Positions 47,961 to 59,307 of a stretch of 64,000 nucleotides of DNA are shown here, piece by piece. The notes below the pieces were generated by a model, which saw only the letters and a program-made list of their open reading frames with translations, was not told where the DNA came from and did not search any database. The number at the start of each line of letters is the position of its first letter. The stretch's first letter is position 1. The stretch covers positions 41,385 through 105,384 of the forward strand of contig NZ_MSCO01000004.1 of assembly GCF_002954705.1 (NCBI RefSeq). Reading direction: 5' to 3'. The DNA is from Aliivibrio sifiae (lineage in GTDB: Bacteria > Pseudomonadota > Gammaproteobacteria > Enterobacterales > Vibrionaceae). Both the position numbers and the translations under genes were made by a program.

Positions 47961-48500
47961 ATGTCAGAGATCAATTCTTGGTGTGCTTCTGTGCTTAAAA
48001 AAGTACGGTGGCAAGATGCCGATACCTTTGAGTGTCATAATGAATGGCAGCAATACTGGCTGCTTGGATTAGATTCATTATCACGCCGTTTAGAGCAACA
48101 TTGCCAATTGTTGTCTGTATCGGTATTAGATAATACACACGTGAGCCCAGACACATTAACCGAAGTGGAATTAGATCTTCTTGGTAATGAAGTATGTTTA
48201 CGTCGAAAAGTGATTTTAAAGGGAGATCTAGAGTCGTGGGTATATGGTAGAACATTAATTCCATTGTCATCACTTCAAGACCAACCACACGATTTGACTC
48301 GTCAAGGTCACGTACCATTAGGTATTACTGTTTTTAGTGCTCAAAGTGCACACAGAGATAAGCTGCAAGTTGGAAAGATTGAAACAGAGAAAGGAATGCT
48401 ATTTGCTCGACGTTCTCGTTTATGGATGAATGAAAAACCTATGTTGGTAGCGGAATTATTTTTACCTAGCGCACCTATTTACTCAAAGGAAATTGAATAA
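47961..48500 (+). CDS. ubiC: Chorismate lyase (pyruvate-lyase) UbiC
   Basis: UbiC splits chorismate into 4-hydroxybenzoate and pyruvate, the first step of ubiquinone synthesis. The protein has the UbiC core, including [13 protein letters not shown] (E. coli WLAGRTVVPVSTL) and [25 protein letters not shown] near the C-terminus. ATG 47961 gives 179 residues; a GTG at 47940 would add 7 and is the alternative. The downstream ubiA start overlaps its stop, forming the ubiCA operon. Confidence 0.94.
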   Translation: MSEINSWCASVLKKVRWQDADTFECHNEWQQYWLLGLDSLSRRLEQHCQLLSVSVLDNTHVSPDTLTEVELDLLGNEVCLRRKVILKGDLESWVYGRTLIPLSSLQDQPHDLTRQGHVPLGITVFSAQSAHRDKLQVGKIETEKGMLFARRSRLWMNEKPMLVAELFLPSAPIYSKEIE

Positions 48501-49357
48501 TGACCACGTCAAAAGCACAAGCGTTTTGGCAATTAACTCGAATGAATCGTCCTATCGGTTCTTTATTGCTTTTATGGCCAACGCTGTGGGCATTGTTTTT
48601 GGCTGCAGATGGGCTACCTGATTGGCATGTATTGATTGTATTCGTATTGGGCGTTTTATTTATGCGTTCTGCTGGGTGTGTAATTAATGATTTTGCTGAT
48701 CGTAAAGTGGATGGTCATGTAAAGCGTACCGCTAATCGTCCATTGCCTTCTGGATTAATCTCATCAAAAGAAGCATTAACGCTTTTTGCTGTTTTAGTGG
48801 TGTGTTCATTTTTATTGGTGTTAACCATGAACACATTGACGATTATGCTTTCTGGGATTGGTATCGTTCTTGCTGTTGCCTATCCTTTTATGAAGCGAGT
48901 GACGTATTTACCTCAGTTTGTTCTTGGCTTGGCATTTAGTTGGGCGATTCCAATGGCGTACGCAGCAGAATCCAATCAAGTGCCCCCAGAGGCGTGGCTG
49001 CTGTTTGTGATTAACGCATTATGGACTATTGCTTATGATACTCAGTATGCAATGGTGGATAGAGACGATGACCTAAAGATTGGCATTAAATCAACTGCGA
49101 TATTATTTGGTCGTTTCGATAAGCTCATCATAGGCCTACTGCAATTAAGCGTATTGACGTTATTGATTGTTCTTGGCTCTGAGTTAGCACTTTCAAGTGT
49201 GTATTATTGGGGAGTGTTAGCGGCGGCTGGCTTTTTTGTTTATCAACAATGGTTGATTAAAGGCCGCGAAAGAGATGCTTGTTTTAAAGCGTTTTTAAAT
49301 AATAATTATGTCGGTGGTTTAGTGTTTGTTGCCATTAGTGCAAGCGTTCTGATTTAA
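48500..49357 (+). CDS. ubiA: 4-hydroxybenzoate octaprenyltransferase UbiA
   Basis: An inner-membrane prenyltransferase attaching the polyprenyl tail to 4-hydroxybenzoate. The 285-residue protein has multiple transmembrane helices and the two aspartate-rich motifs [20 protein letters not shown] and [12 protein letters not shown]. It overlaps ubiC by one base, so translation is coupled. Length is typical (E. coli 290). Confidence 0.96.
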   Translation: MTTSKAQAFWQLTRMNRPIGSLLLLWPTLWALFLAADGLPDWHVLIVFVLGVLFMRSAGCVINDFADRKVDGHVKRTANRPLPSGLISSKEALTLFAVLVVCSFLLVLTMNTLTIMLSGIGIVLAVAYPFMKRVTYLPQFVLGLAFSWAIPMAYAAESNQVPPEAWLLFVINALWTIAYDTQYAMVDRDDDLKIGIKSTAILFGRFDKLIIGLLQLSVLTLLIVLGSELALSSVYYWGVLAAAGFFVYQQWLIKGRERDACFKAFLNNNYVGGLVFVAISASVLI

Positions 49358-49380
49358 CTTATCTTCGTATATTAAAAAGA

Positions 49381-49426
49381 AAAGCCAGTATGAGCGTTTC
49401 AATAAGAAATGTCATACTGGCTTTTT
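49381..49426. terminator. Terminator between ubiA and plsB
   Basis: A 13-bp stem AAAGCCAGTATGA/TCATACTGGCTTT with an 18-base loop and a T run. It lies between two convergent genes and serves both. Confidence 0.88.
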
Positions 49427-49444
49427 TGTATCTAATTATTGGTA

Positions 49445-51868
49445 TTAGTCTTCTTTATTCATAACCGCTTGGATTGTTAATTTAATCTCAGGACTTAATA
49501 ATTTCGATATGTCGTGTGCGAATGGTGCAACTTTTTCAAGTACAGCGTTTCCGTCACTATCTAGATAGCCTTCGGTTTTTAAACTGTTAAACAAGATACC
49601 AAAAACGCCTTTGTCGAAGAACTCTGGAGCATTGATACCATGTAAACGACTTAGACGCTGAGCCATGATCTGGCTTTGCTCTTCTAATTCGCTTTTATCT
49701 AATTCAGGCGACGCTTGCAGGTGCGTAAGAGCAATTGCGTAGCGCTGTAGTGTTTCTGAAATAGTGTGAGCTAATAGGTGAAGCTTACGAATATTAGTCG
49801 AGTTAAGTTGTAACAGCCCATTTTCTTGCATTATCAACTTTTGACGAACCAATTCTTCAATATGTAGATTCACAACATCACTTAACTCATCTTGACCATA
49901 ATGCAAAAATAATTCTGCTTTTAAGAATGGATAGATTTGTTGAATTTGTCGTTGAATATTCTCTACAGAAATAGAACGAGATTGCACCACTAATTTTGCA
50001 ATTAATGATGGTAATGCAAATAGATGAATAATGTTATTACGGTAATAGGTCATCAGGATAGATTGGTTTCTATCTAATGAGATTATTTCGCCTAACGTAT
50101 CTTTCTCTATAACGAACTTATCTAAAGCAATAGCATGTTTTAAGAGTGCTTCTGCATTTTCTGATGGCACTGTTGCTGTGTTTGAATAAGGAATATTACG
50201 AAGTAGCTGTAAATAACAGTCTAATTGTTCAGTAAGATCTTCTTTACTTAGTGCACGTTGACGAGCAGCGAGTAAAGCGGTTGCACATAAGGTTAATGCA
50301 TTGGCCGCCGCAGCATCATTAATGTGCGTCATCATCTTATTCGCAATGCCATTAACGACTGGTGTCATCCATTCTGGTTTCTGTGGTTCAATTGGATTAA
50401 TTGATTCAGACCAGTTTGGTGCGTGCTCATTTAAGTAATGATTTAAAGAGATTGGCTCACCAAAGTTTACATAGCCTTGGCCAAAGTTGCGTAGTTTTCT
50501 AAGTGTACGTAATACTTGCCCGGCATTCTCTTTTTCTTTGCGCTTACCTTGCAGTTCTTTAGCGTAAGTGGTCACTTCCATAACGTGTTCATAGCCAATG
50601 TATACAGGCACAAGAGTTACAGGGCGATTTAAGCCACGTAACATTGCTTGTACTGTCATTGCTAACATACCGGTTTTTGCTTCTAATAAGCGACCTGTAC
50701 GTGAACGCCCACCTTCACTGAAATATTCCACAGAATAACCTTTAGCAAAAAGCTCTGCTAAATATTCACGGAAAATCGTTGAATAAAGACGGTTGCCTTT
50801 AAAGCTACGACGAATAAAGAAAGCACCGCCACGACGGAAGATTGGTCCTGCTGGGAAGAAGTTTAAGTTAATACCGGCCGCAATATGTGGTGGAACTAAT
50901 CCTTCATGATAAAGCACATAGGAAAGTAACAAGTAATCCATGTGGCTACGATGACAAGGAACATAAACAATCTCGTGACCTTCTTGTGCTAATTTACGCA
51001 CTGTCGCCGCGTTATTGATGTTTAAGCCTTGGTATAAGCGGTTCCATAACCATTTAAGTAGGCGATTACCATTTTTAATTAATGAGTAAGAGAAGTTAGT
51101 TGCGATTTCTTCCATGATGCTCATGGCTTCTTTACGAACTTTTTCTACTTCCACATTGCGTATTTTTGCTTCTTCTAAAATTACTTTTTCTATCGCTTGA
51201 GATTTTAATAAGCGATTAAAGAGTGCTTGGCGATTAGGAAGATTAGGTCCTGACGCTGCTAACTTTTGACGAGAAAAGTGAATTTTCGCTACACGAGCCA
51301 GTTTATGAGCAATAGCCTCATCTGAACCGTGATTGTCAGCCATGTAACGTAAAGATACGACTGGGCTAATACGCACTGTAGAATCACGACCGGCTTTAAT
51401 TAGCGTGATGAATTTTTCCGGTCCATTAAGTGGCATTAAATGAGGTTTACTCGTGCCTTCTTTACCTGGTTTTCTTCCCCATAAAATAGATGTAGGGATC
51501 AGTTGGAAATCAGCGTCTTTATTTTCTTCGTGATGCTTTAGAACTATTTTAAATAGATCTAATGATTCTTGCGGTAGGTCTTCATCGGTATCGAACATTT
51601 TTGGTCCGATAGAGGTGAATACATAGCGCGGGTATTCAACCCCGTCTATTTCAAGTGGAGAAAGAGGGTCCGGTAATCCTAATTCTAACGCGCTTTTTTG
51701 TAGTGTCAGCAAATCAACATGCGAGCGAAATGGCAGCGCATAAATGATTGGTCGCTCAAGATCGATCTTAAGGTCTTCAATTGGATTTGATGGAATTGAG
51801 CTACTCTTCACCATTACCGATAGCGGTAATTTTAGCAAAGAATGATAAATAGTTTGTCCTGTAGACAT
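49445..51868 (-). CDS. plsB: Glycerol-3-phosphate acyltransferase PlsB
   Basis: PlsB makes 1-acyl-glycerol-3-phosphate at the inner membrane, the first step of phospholipid synthesis. The 807-residue protein has the acyltransferase HX4D motif in [14 protein letters not shown], the [19 protein letters not shown] substrate motif and [11 protein letters not shown] (motif III). Length equals E. coli PlsB (807). It is divergent from lexA, the conserved enterobacterial order. Confidence 0.97.
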   Translation of the reverse strand: MSTGQTIYHSLLKLPLSVMVKSSSIPSNPIEDLKIDLERPIIYALPFRSHVDLLTLQKSALELGLPDPLSPLEIDGVEYPRYVFTSIGPKMFDTDEDLPQESLDLFKIVLKHHEENKDADFQLIPTSILWGRKPGKEGTSKPHLMPLNGPEKFITLIKAGRDSTVRISPVVSLRYMADNHGSDEAIAHKLARVAKIHFSRQKLAASGPNLPNRQALFNRLLKSQAIEKVILEEAKIRNVEVEKVRKEAMSIMEEIATNFSYSLIKNGNRLLKWLWNRLYQGLNINNAATVRKLAQEGHEIVYVPCHRSHMDYLLLSYVLYHEGLVPPHIAAGINLNFFPAGPIFRRGGAFFIRRSFKGNRLYSTIFREYLAELFAKGYSVEYFSEGGRSRTGRLLEAKTGMLAMTVQAMLRGLNRPVTLVPVYIGYEHVMEVTTYAKELQGKRKEKENAGQVLRTLRKLRNFGQGYVNFGEPISLNHYLNEHAPNWSESINPIEPQKPEWMTPVVNGIANKMMTHINDAAAANALTLCATALLAARQRALSKEDLTEQLDCYLQLLRNIPYSNTATVPSENAEALLKHAIALDKFVIEKDTLGEIISLDRNQSILMTYYRNNIIHLFALPSLIAKLVVQSRSISVENIQRQIQQIYPFLKAELFLHYGQDELSDVVNLHIEELVRQKLIMQENGLLQLNSTNIRKLHLLAHTISETLQRYAIALTHLQASPELDKSELEEQSQIMAQRLSRLHGINAPEFFDKGVFGILFNSLKTEGYLDSDGNAVLEKVAPFAHDISKLLSPEIKLTIQAVMNKED

Positions 51869-52066
51869 AATGACAATAACGCCTTAGTTATGTACCGAGC
51901 AGTCGGTTATATATAGATGCTTACAATTTGTTGGCAAGAATAGCAGAACTGGTCAAACCTTTTAATAGAAATGAACACATAATCCCCAATAGTACGACTA
52001 ATATGACAGAAAAGAGGCTCAGTTTGTCTTATTTTTAATCAGTAGGTCTTTCAAAGCATAGCACAG

Positions 52067-52102
52067 CTGTATATACTCACAGTTAACTGTATAAACAAAC
52101 AG
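52067..52102 (+). promoter_or_regulatory. Tandem LexA (SOS) boxes upstream of lexA
   Basis: Two matches to CTG-N10-CAG: CTGTATATACTCACAG (52067-52082) and CTGTATAAACAAACAG (52087-52102), separated by 4 bases and ending 7 bases before the lexA ATG. This is the same double-operator layout as in E. coli lexA, implying autoregulation. Confidence 0.93.
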
Positions 52103-52109
52103 GTGAGTT

Positions 52110-52730
52110 ATGAAGCCACTAACGGCAAGACAGCAAGAAGTCTTTGAGCTAATCAAAGCAAAAATTGATGACACTGGAATGCCACCGACACGTGCAGAGA
52201 TTGCTCGTGAGTTGGGGTTTCGTTCAGCTAATGCGGCAGAAGAGCATTTAAAAGCCCTTGCTCGTAAGCAAGTTATCGAAATTATTCCTGGCGCCTCTCG
52301 AGGCATCCGTATTCTTTTACAAGAAGCTGAAAATGAAGAGCTTGGCGTACCTTTGATTGGTCAAGTCGCTGCGGGTGAGCCTATTCTTGCTCAAGAGCAT
52401 GTAGAGAGCCATTACCAAGTTGATCCTGGTATGTTTAAACCACAAGCTGATTTCTTGTTACGAGTAAACGGCGAGAGCATGAAGAACATTGGTATTATGG
52501 ATGGTGATTTACTCGCGGTGCATAAGACTCAAGATGTTCGCGATGGGCAGGTTGTTGTCGCTAGAGTCGATGATGATGTAACTGTTAAACGTTTAGAGCG
52601 AAAAGGTTCTATGGTTTTTCTTCATGCAGAGAACGAAGAGTTCTCACCAATTGAAGTAGATTTAACCTCACAAAGTTTAAGTATTGAAGGTCTTGCTGTC
52701 GGTGTTATCCGTAGTACGACATGGATGTGA
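52110..52730 (+). CDS. lexA: SOS repressor LexA
   Basis: LexA represses SOS genes and self-cleaves on RecA activation. The 206-residue protein has an N-terminal winged HTH ([24 protein letters not shown]), the scissile Ala-Gly (A88-G89 in VAAGEP), catalytic S123 (NGESMK) and K160 (DDVTVKRL). AGGTGA lies upstream of the ATG, overlapping the second SOS box. dinF is not adjacent: a methyltransferase gene intervenes, unlike E. coli lexA-dinF. Confidence 0.97.
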   Translation: MKPLTARQQEVFELIKAKIDDTGMPPTRAEIARELGFRSANAAEEHLKALARKQVIEIIPGASRGIRILLQEAENEELGVPLIGQVAAGEPILAQEHVESHYQVDPGMFKPQADFLLRVNGESMKNIGIMDGDLLAVHKTQDVRDGQVVVARVDDDVTVKRLERKGSMVFLHAENEEFSPIEVDLTSQSLSIEGLAVGVIRSTTWM

Positions 52731-52824
52731 TCTAAAAACTAAGAGAATAGCCTGAGTTATTTCTTAGGAAGTTATTATTAAATTGTCATTATCGCTTGTT
52801 GTGGTGAAATAGCGCTTTACAAGT

Positions 52825-52843
52825 GGTAATGATAGTTATTATC
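52825..52843. promoter_or_regulatory. Fur-box-like operator
   Basis: GGTAATGATAGTTATTATC matches the 19-bp Fur consensus GATAATGATAATCATTATC at 16 of 19 positions. It overlaps a candidate promoter (TTTACA at 52816-52821, 17-bp spacer, TTATCA at 52839-52844) and ends 28 bases before the methyltransferase ATG, so iron-replete repression of that gene is likely. Confidence 0.72.
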
Positions 52844-52870
52844 ATCTAATTTCTTTCATAGGAGATGATA

Positions 52871-53665
52871 ATGACACAGCTCGGCCATAAAGTTCCTTCT
52901 CGCTTACTTCAACCTCTTTGGTTGAGAAGTCGCGAAAGTATGATCGACAATGGGTTAATTTATGATCCTATCGCTGCTGCTGCATGTCGACATTGCCACC
53001 TTTCTTCTGAATGTCTTTCTGGAGATATCGATCAAAAGCAACTATTACACGCTACTCTCACTGTCCAATGTGACCAGCAAGTATCTCAATTCCTTAAACG
53101 CCATCCTTCGGGTTGGGTCGTTAATGTTGGTGCAGGATTGGATACCCGATTTTATCGTTTGGATAATGGTCGATGTCATTGGCTTGAATTAGATATCAAT
53201 GAAAACCTTCTTTGGCGTCAAAAGCTGTTTCATACCAATGAGCGTTATTACTTACGCTGTGGTTCTGCGACGGAAGACAGTTGGGTTGATAACCTCCCTG
53301 TTCCTAATGAAGTACCTTTAATGATTGTTTGCGAGCATGCCTTACTAGAGTGTAATGAAATACAATTAGCTAAATTTATTCAATTACTAGGTCGCCGCTT
53401 TCATCATGCTGAAGCACTATTCGTAGTGGCGGGTGATCGTTGTAATACTATGATAGGCAAAAAGCTTGGTTGCATTGAATATAAGCACGGATTGCATCAA
53501 CCTAAACAACATTTTACAGGTTGGTTACCGTGGATAGACTGTTTATCAGTCAAATCACCTATTGAGCATGATTGTGGAAGATGGAAAGTATGGCAGCGAT
53601 GGTTAGTTAAATTTCCATTATTTAAACATCGTGTTACTCCATTGCTAATTCATATGAATTGGTAA
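52871..53665 (+). CDS. LCMT/TcmP-like SAM-dependent methyltransferase, putative Fur target
   Basis: The 264-residue protein has SAM motif I as VVNVGAGLDTRFYRLD, an acidic loop LELDIN and the region CEHALLECNEIQLAKFIQLLGRRF, characteristic of the leucine carboxyl methyltransferase/TcmP fold. Several Cys and His residues (CRHCHLSSEC near the N-terminus) could bind a metal, which is intriguing given the Fur box upstream. ATG 52871 has AGGAG 7 bases ahead, better than ATG 52865. Such genes often modify small molecules. The substrate is unknown, and I see no siderophore genes beside it. Confidence 0.8.
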   Translation: MTQLGHKVPSRLLQPLWLRSRESMIDNGLIYDPIAAAACRHCHLSSECLSGDIDQKQLLHATLTVQCDQQVSQFLKRHPSGWVVNVGAGLDTRFYRLDNGRCHWLELDINENLLWRQKLFHTNERYYLRCGSATEDSWVDNLPVPNEVPLMIVCEHALLECNEIQLAKFIQLLGRRFHHAEALFVVAGDRCNTMIGKKLGCIEYKHGLHQPKQHFTGWLPWIDCLSVKSPIEHDCGRWKVWQRWLVKFPLFKHRVTPLLIHMNW

Positions 53666-53770
53666 TTATGTAATACGGTATAGCTAAGCAATAAATTCAG
53701 TTAAGCAAAGGTTTAGGATCGAAAGAAAGTAAGTAATAATGTTGTTACTTTTTTCAATCGGTATGTTCCA

Positions 53771-55102
53771 ATGTGGCAATCATTAAGAAATATCTCTTTG
53801 CATCGGCAAGTTTTGGCTTTAGCTATTCCGATGGTTCTTTCAAATATCACAATACCATTATTGGGGTTGATTGATGCTGCTGTTATTGGGCATTTAGAAC
53901 ATGCGTGGTATTTAGGGGGGGTAGCCGTAGGCGGCACGATGATCAGTGTGACGTTTTGGCTGCTAGGGTTTTTACGTATGGCAACCACTGGGCTATCGGC
54001 TCAGGCGTATGGTGCTGAAAATAAAACAATGCTGAGCCAGACCTTTTCTCAGGGCATTTTTTTAGCTCTGTGTTTTTCATTTGTTTTGCTTCTTTTCCAT
54101 CAACCTCTTTCTTACGCTATTTTTTCTTTCAGTAATGCTGCGCCAGAAGTTAAGTTATATGCAGAGCAGTATTTCTCTATTCGCATATGGAGTGCGCCAG
54201 CTGCTTTGAGTAATTTAGTTATTATGGGCTGGTTACTCGGAACACAAAATGCGCGTTATCCTATGTGGCTTGTGATTATCACTAACAGCATTAATATCAT
54301 TCTCGATTTACTTTTTGTTGTCGGTTTTAATTGGAAGGTTGAAGGGGCAGCATTAGCTTCTGTGATTGCGGATTATTCTGCGTTTGTTATTGGTTTATTT
54401 TTCGCTCTTAAGCAAAGTAAAAAATTGGACTTACCGCGCTTTATTATGCCATTTGCTGATCTTATCTCTGGCTTTAAGCGCTTATTTAAATTGAATAGAG
54501 ATATTTTCTTACGATCATTATGCTTACAAGCTTGTTTTACTTTTATGACTTTCCAAGGTGCATCGTTAGGGGTTGATATTGTTGCTGCGAATGCCGTGTT
54601 GATGAGCTTTCTAATGATGATTTCGTATGGAATGGATGGCTTTGCGTACGCTATGGAAGCCATGGTAGGAAAAGCTATTGGAGCTAAGAGTAAATCACAA
54701 TTATCAGATTCTTTAATAGGCACTACTTTTTGGAGCTTAGTGATAAGCCTTGTACTAAGTTTGGTATTTGGCTTCTTTGGGTATCAATTAATTTCGATGA
54801 TCTCTTCGATTGAAGAAGTGCAAAAAACAGCGATGATTTATTTACCATGGCTAGTAGCAATGCCATTAGTATCTATGTGGTGCTTTTTATTGGATGGTAT
54901 TTTTGTAGGAGCAACAAAAGGCTCTGAGATGCGAAATTCAATGTTTGTGGCGATGCTGACTTTCTTTTTAACATGGTGGTTAATGCAAGATTATGGCAAT
55001 CATGCATTATGGGCAGCGATGTTATCTTTTATGGCGATGCGTGGAATTAGTCTGGCGATCACTTTCTCTATTCAATGGAAAAAAGCAATTTTCCTATCAT
55101 AG
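53771..55102 (+). CDS. dinF: DinF-like MATE efflux transporter
   Basis: A 443-residue, 12-helix MATE transporter of the DinF subfamily. The start MWQSLRNISLHRQVLALAIPMVLSNITIPLLGLIDAAVIGHL is characteristic, and the second half repeats the six-helix unit (about residue 230 on). E. coli dinF lies next to lexA under SOS control; here the two are separated by the methyltransferase gene, so SOS co-regulation is uncertain. I see no LexA box directly before this start. Confidence 0.85.
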   Translation: MWQSLRNISLHRQVLALAIPMVLSNITIPLLGLIDAAVIGHLEHAWYLGGVAVGGTMISVTFWLLGFLRMATTGLSAQAYGAENKTMLSQTFSQGIFLALCFSFVLLLFHQPLSYAIFSFSNAAPEVKLYAEQYFSIRIWSAPAALSNLVIMGWLLGTQNARYPMWLVIITNSINIILDLLFVVGFNWKVEGAALASVIADYSAFVIGLFFALKQSKKLDLPRFIMPFADLISGFKRLFKLNRDIFLRSLCLQACFTFMTFQGASLGVDIVAANAVLMSFLMMISYGMDGFAYAMEAMVGKAIGAKSKSQLSDSLIGTTFWSLVISLVLSLVFGFFGYQLISMISSIEEVQKTAMIYLPWLVAMPLVSMWCFLLDGIFVGATKGSEMRNSMFVAMLTFFLTWWLMQDYGNHALWAAMLSFMAMRGISLAITFSIQWKKAIFLS

Positions 55103-55184
55103 GCCAACTACTCTATTTGTTTGATAGTTAAATAAAAAGGAATTAAGTCATGCTAATCCCTTTTTATTACTCTCTTCTTTTGGT

Positions 55185-56600
55185 TTAAAAGAGTCGGTTT
55201 AATCCATTTAGAGCGGCAACACGATAGGCTTCAGCCATTGTGGGATAGTTGAATGTGGTATTAACAAAATACTCAATAGTGTTGGCTTCGCCTTTTTGTT
55301 CCATAATGGCTTGACCGATATGAATGATTTCAGCAGCACGCTCACCAAAGCAATGTATACCTAAAATTTCTTTGGTTTCACGATGGAAAAGAATTTTTAA
55401 ACTGCCAATATCCATTCCTGCAATTTGAGCGCGAGCTAAATGCTTGAATGATGCTCTTCCTACTTCATAAGGTACTTTTGCAGCGGTTAGTTCTTGTTCT
55501 GTTTTCCCAACTGAACTAATTTCAGGAATGGTATAAATACCAGTAGGAATATGATCAATCAATTGAGCCTCCGCTTTTCCTTTGGTAATCGCTTGAGCAG
55601 TAAAGCGACCTTGATCATAGGCGGCACTCGCAAGGCTAGGGTAACCAATAACATCACCAACAGCATAGATGTGTTCGACAGGGGTTTGGTAGCTGCCATT
55701 GACTTTAAGTTGCCCACGCGAGTCAGCTTCGAGTCCAACTGCTGATAGGTTTAATTTGTCCGTATTTCCCGTTCTACCATTGGCAAATAAGATGCAGTCG
55801 GCTTTCATTTTTTTACCAGACTCAAGGTGCATCACTATGCCGTCATCACTGGCTTCAATCTTTTCAAAGGTTTCATCATTACGGGTAACAATCCCGCTAT
55901 TCCAAAAGTGATAAGAGAGGGCATCAGACATTTCATTGTCTAAAAAGGAGAGCAAACGATCGCGAGTATTTACTAAGTCAACTTTCACTCCTAATCCTCT
56001 AAAGATCGACGCGTATTCACTACCAATAACGCCTGCTCCATAAATAATGATATGGCGCGGGTCATGCTTTAATGACAAAATTGAGTCACTATCATAAACA
56101 CGGCTATGGTTGAAGTTTACACCGGCTGGGCGGTAGGGACGAGAGCCTGTTGCAATAATGAACCTATCTGCGGTATAAGTTTCTATCGAACCATCTTTTG
56201 CGGTCACTGCAATCGTATTTTTTTCGACAAAACTGGCTTCACCAAAAATGAGTGAGCATTGGTTTCGATCATAAAATCCTTGCCTCATTCTTGTTTGTTT
56301 ATCGATAACACTTTTCGCATGCCCTAAAATATCCGAAAAAGTAGAATGAAGACTGGTATTATTCTTACAGTAAAGAGGATTGGAGTTAAATTCGATAATA
56401 CGGCTAACAGCATGACGCAGTGCTTTTGATGGAATGGTTCCCCAGTGAGTACAACCGCCACCAACACTTGGTTCTCTTTCAATAATGGCCACATTTAGGT
56501 TTGCTTTGGTCAACCCCATTGCCGCTCCTTCTCCCCCAGGACCACTCCCTATTACGATGGCATCAAAGTGGGTTGAATGTGTAGGGGTCGAGTTAGTCAT
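55185..56600 (-). CDS. sthA: Soluble pyridine nucleotide transhydrogenase SthA
   Basis: SthA is a flavoprotein that reoxidises NADPH with NAD+ to balance cytosolic redox. The 471-residue protein has an FAD motif ([14 protein letters not shown]) and the divergent disulfide region [17 protein letters not shown], where only one cysteine is kept (glutathione reductases have two). NAD(P) binding ([15 protein letters not shown]) and the C-terminal dimerisation domain follow. Length matches E. coli (466). It is divergent from fabR, as in enterobacteria. Confidence 0.95.
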   Translation of the reverse strand: MTNSTPTHSTHFDAIVIGSGPGGEGAAMGLTKANLNVAIIEREPSVGGGCTHWGTIPSKALRHAVSRIIEFNSNPLYCKNNTSLHSTFSDILGHAKSVIDKQTRMRQGFYDRNQCSLIFGEASFVEKNTIAVTAKDGSIETYTADRFIIATGSRPYRPAGVNFNHSRVYDSDSILSLKHDPRHIIIYGAGVIGSEYASIFRGLGVKVDLVNTRDRLLSFLDNEMSDALSYHFWNSGIVTRNDETFEKIEASDDGIVMHLESGKKMKADCILFANGRTGNTDKLNLSAVGLEADSRGQLKVNGSYQTPVEHIYAVGDVIGYPSLASAAYDQGRFTAQAITKGKAEAQLIDHIPTGIYTIPEISSVGKTEQELTAAKVPYEVGRASFKHLARAQIAGMDIGSLKILFHRETKEILGIHCFGERAAEIIHIGQAIMEQKGEANTIEYFVNTTFNYPTMAEAYRVAALNGLNRLF

Positions 56601-56812
56601 TATTGGCGCCTTATTATTATCAATCTCGCAACATTGCTAGCTAACTATATTAACCTTTTCATTCGTTTGGTAAATCAAGTGAGTAAGATAGAGTGGAGAG
56701 GATCACGTTGTTTATGGAAATCTAGGTGATTATGGATTTCATTATTTACATCGCTCGATAGAAATTCATAATGTGAGTTAGCGAAAGTTTGTGATACCCA
56801 TTTAATTAAATT

Positions 56813-57511
56813 GTGAAATATATGGTAAAGAATATGTATCCTGAATTTGAAGCGGATGATCTCAATGCAGTATCAGAAGTAAAGCGACCAGTAAGTACCA
56901 AAGGTGTGAGAGCACAACAAAAAGAAAGAACACGCAGAACCATTATTGATGCAGCTTTCTGCCTACTATGTGCCGAAAGAGGTTTTACGAGTTTAAGCCT
57001 ACGCGAAGTGACCAGAGAGGCTGGTATTGCGCCAACCTCATTTTATCGTCATTTTAAAGATATGGACGAACTTGGCTTAACTTTAGTTGATGAAGGTGGC
57101 TTAATTTTACGCCAATTAATGCGCCAGGCTAGACAACGTATTGTGGTTGAAGGAAGTGTAATACGGACATCAGTTGAAACCTTCATGGAGTTTATTGAGG
57201 GAAGTCCGAATGTATTTCGACTGTTATTACGTGAGCGTTCAGGTACGTCACCTGCATTCCGAGCAGCAGTAGCAAGAGAAATTCAACATTTCGTTGCGGA
57301 ACTTACTGAATATTTAATTGCCACAACAGGTGTTGCTCGTGAGGAAGCATCGGTTCAAGCTGAGGCATCAGTAACCTTAGTATTTAGTTCAGGGGCAGAA
57401 GCTCTGGATCTTGATTCCCCACATAGAGAAGAGCTTTCTCGACGATTAATATTTCAATTACGCATGCTATCTAAAGGTGCTTATTGGTATCGGAAAGAAA
57501 ATGAGAAATAG
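56813..57511 (+). CDS. fabR: TetR-family repressor FabR of unsaturated fatty-acid synthesis
   Basis: FabR represses fabA/fabB in response to membrane fatty-acid composition. The HTH region ([53 protein letters not shown]) matches E. coli FabR closely and is followed by the effector domain to [11 protein letters not shown]. The start is uncertain: GTG 56813, ATG 56822 and ATG 56834 are possible, and none has a good ribosome site. All give an N-terminal extension of about 25-33 residues relative to E. coli. yijD follows, as in enterobacteria. Confidence 0.9.
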   Translation: MKYMVKNMYPEFEADDLNAVSEVKRPVSTKGVRAQQKERTRRTIIDAAFCLLCAERGFTSLSLREVTREAGIAPTSFYRHFKDMDELGLTLVDEGGLILRQLMRQARQRIVVEGSVIRTSVETFMEFIEGSPNVFRLLLRERSGTSPAFRAAVAREIQHFVAELTEYLIATTGVAREEASVQAEASVTLVFSSGAEALDLDSPHREELSRRLIFQLRMLSKGAYWYRKENEK

Positions 57512-57562
57512 AATTTAGATGCATTGGTCGCAGTGAACCAATGTCTATACAAGGTGGTAAAC

Positions 57563-57937
57563 ATGACACATGAAAATAGTAGAAATGAACGCAAAACATT
57601 AGCGCTATCCGTGGTGACAGGTCTTTGTTTGAATGCCGTTTGGGTTGGTTTTACGGTGACAGAAGTCACATTTTCAATCTTTCCAATCATCGCATTGGTT
57701 CTAGCTGCTCAAGGTTTGTATCAAGAATATTTACGCCAGCCTGCAAATGACGATACTTCTCTTGTTGCTGTCGCTTGTTTTTTTGTTGGTTTATTCGGTC
57801 ATTCTGCTTTCGTCAAAGCACAGTATCCTGAAATTGGTTCAAACTTCTTCTCAATTATGGTGGCATTAGGCTTGTTGCTTTGGATTGGCGTGAAGATGGG
57901 TGTCTTGAAAAAGAAAGAAGAAGTGACAGAACTTTAA
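57563..57937 (+). CDS. yijD: YijD-like DUF1422 membrane protein
   Basis: A 124-residue membrane protein with about four helices and the conserved YPEIGSNFFSIMVALGLLLWIGVKM region of YijD. ATG 57563 has AAGGTGG upstream and fits better than the ATG-less extension starting at 57524. It follows fabR as in E. coli, and the pair may be co-transcribed. Function is unknown, plausibly related to membrane lipid homeostasis through the fabR link. Confidence 0.87.
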   Translation: MTHENSRNERKTLALSVVTGLCLNAVWVGFTVTEVTFSIFPIIALVLAAQGLYQEYLRQPANDDTSLVAVACFFVGLFGHSAFVKAQYPEIGSNFFSIMVALGLLLWIGVKMGVLKKKEEVTEL

Positions 57938-57986
57938 TTACTCGTATTTTGATAAATATGAAATGAATTAATATTAGAATTCAAAG

Positions 57987-58019
57987 AAAAGGCTCAGGAT
58001 ATAATGTTCTGAGCCTTTT
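57987..58019. terminator. Terminator between yijD and trmA
   Basis: An 11-bp stem AAAAGGCTCAG/CTGAGCCTTTT with an 11-base loop has A and T tracts on each side. It is bidirectional between convergent genes. Confidence 0.92.
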
Positions 58020-58038
58020 TATTTTTAAACGTTTAGAG

Positions 58039-59145
58039 TTATTTTCTTTCTAAGAAAACACCTGCCTCCATATGATGTGTATATGGGAACTGGTCAAAAA
58101 GAGCAAAGCGAGTGATGTTGTGTGTTTTGCTTAATATCTCAAGGTTTTCCTTTAATGTGTCAGGGTTGCAAGAGATATACATTATACGCTCGTAACCTTG
58201 AACCATTTTACAAGTGCCCTCATCCATACCAGAACGTGGTGGATCGACAAAAATGGTATTGCAGTTGTAGCTTTTCAAATCAACATTTTGATCTTTTAAA
58301 CGTCTGAATTCACGTTTACCTTCCATTGCATCAGTAAAATCTTCTGCTGACATACGAATAATTTGTACATTATCAATATTATTGGCAGCTATATTATATT
58401 GAGCTGAGTCTACAGAAGGTTTTGCAAGTTCAGTAGCAAGTACACGATCAAAGTTTTTAGCTAACGCTAAAGAGAAGTTACCATTGCCACAGTAAAGCTC
58501 TAGTAAATCGCCTTGGCTGTTTTGAGTACAATCTACCGCCCATTCCAACATTTTTTGAGCAACAATACCGTTCGGTTGTGTAAAGCTATTTTCAACTTGC
58601 TTATAAGTTAAAATATCATCATTAACTTTTAGTTTTTCTATAACGAACTCTTGGTCTAGAACGATTTTCATTTTACGAGCACGACCAATAAGATTTAAAT
58701 TAAACCCTTCATCATTTAAGCGTTGTTTTAATGCAGCGGCTTCTTCCTTCCAAGCATCATCTAATTGACGGTGGTAAAGCATAGAGACTAAGATCTCACC
58801 GCTTAGTGTTGATAAAAAATCGACCTGGAACATTTTATAGCGCAGTGTTTTACTTTCTTTTACTGCTTCGGCAAGTAGTGGCATTAAGTCATTAATAAGA
58901 CGAGTAGCAGGTAAGAAATAATCTACACGGTATTTCTCTTTTGTTTTTTGATCGAACATGACGTAATACATATCGTCACCTTCGTGCCAAACTCGAAATT
59001 CTGCACGCATACGGTAGTTTTCAGCAGGAGAAGAGAAGACTTCCAATTCTGGAACGTCAAATTCAGAAAATAGAGCAGACAGTGTTTCTGCTTTTTCATC
59101 TAACTGTACTTGATAATTTTCTGGGTTCATGACGGATTGTGTCAT
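58039..59145 (-). CDS. trmA: tRNA (uracil-54 C5)-methyltransferase TrmA
   Basis: TrmA makes ribothymidine at position 54 of tRNA. The 368-residue protein has the SAM region [27 protein letters not shown], the FVDPPRSG motif and nucleophilic Cys in YISCNPDTL, and it lacks the TRAM domain of RlmD, as expected for TrmA. Length matches E. coli (366). It is convergent with yijD and divergent from btuB, as in E. coli. Confidence 0.96.
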   Translation of the reverse strand: MTQSVMNPENYQVQLDEKAETLSALFSEFDVPELEVFSSPAENYRMRAEFRVWHEGDDMYYVMFDQKTKEKYRVDYFLPATRLINDLMPLLAEAVKESKTLRYKMFQVDFLSTLSGEILVSMLYHRQLDDAWKEEAAALKQRLNDEGFNLNLIGRARKMKIVLDQEFVIEKLKVNDDILTYKQVENSFTQPNGIVAQKMLEWAVDCTQNSQGDLLELYCGNGNFSLALAKNFDRVLATELAKPSVDSAQYNIAANNIDNVQIIRMSAEDFTDAMEGKREFRRLKDQNVDLKSYNCNTIFVDPPRSGMDEGTCKMVQGYERIMYISCNPDTLKENLEILSKTHNITRFALFDQFPYTHHMEAGVFLERK

Positions 59146-59307
59146 TGTCTTGCCTCGCGCTGCTCAAAATAAGAGCGCCGATTTTATGCGATAGAGATCT
59201 GTTGTCCAGTATTTGTGTGTGATTGGTCGAAACTAATTGGATTTGTGCTGCGATATTAAGCGCATAAACCTAGACAAATATAACGTACGCTATTACTATT
59301 CCGGCCA

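Noticed and set aside
52019..52306. Minus-strand open frame across the lexA start region
   Set aside because: It overlaps the lexA N-terminus and its SOS boxes and has no similarity to known proteins.
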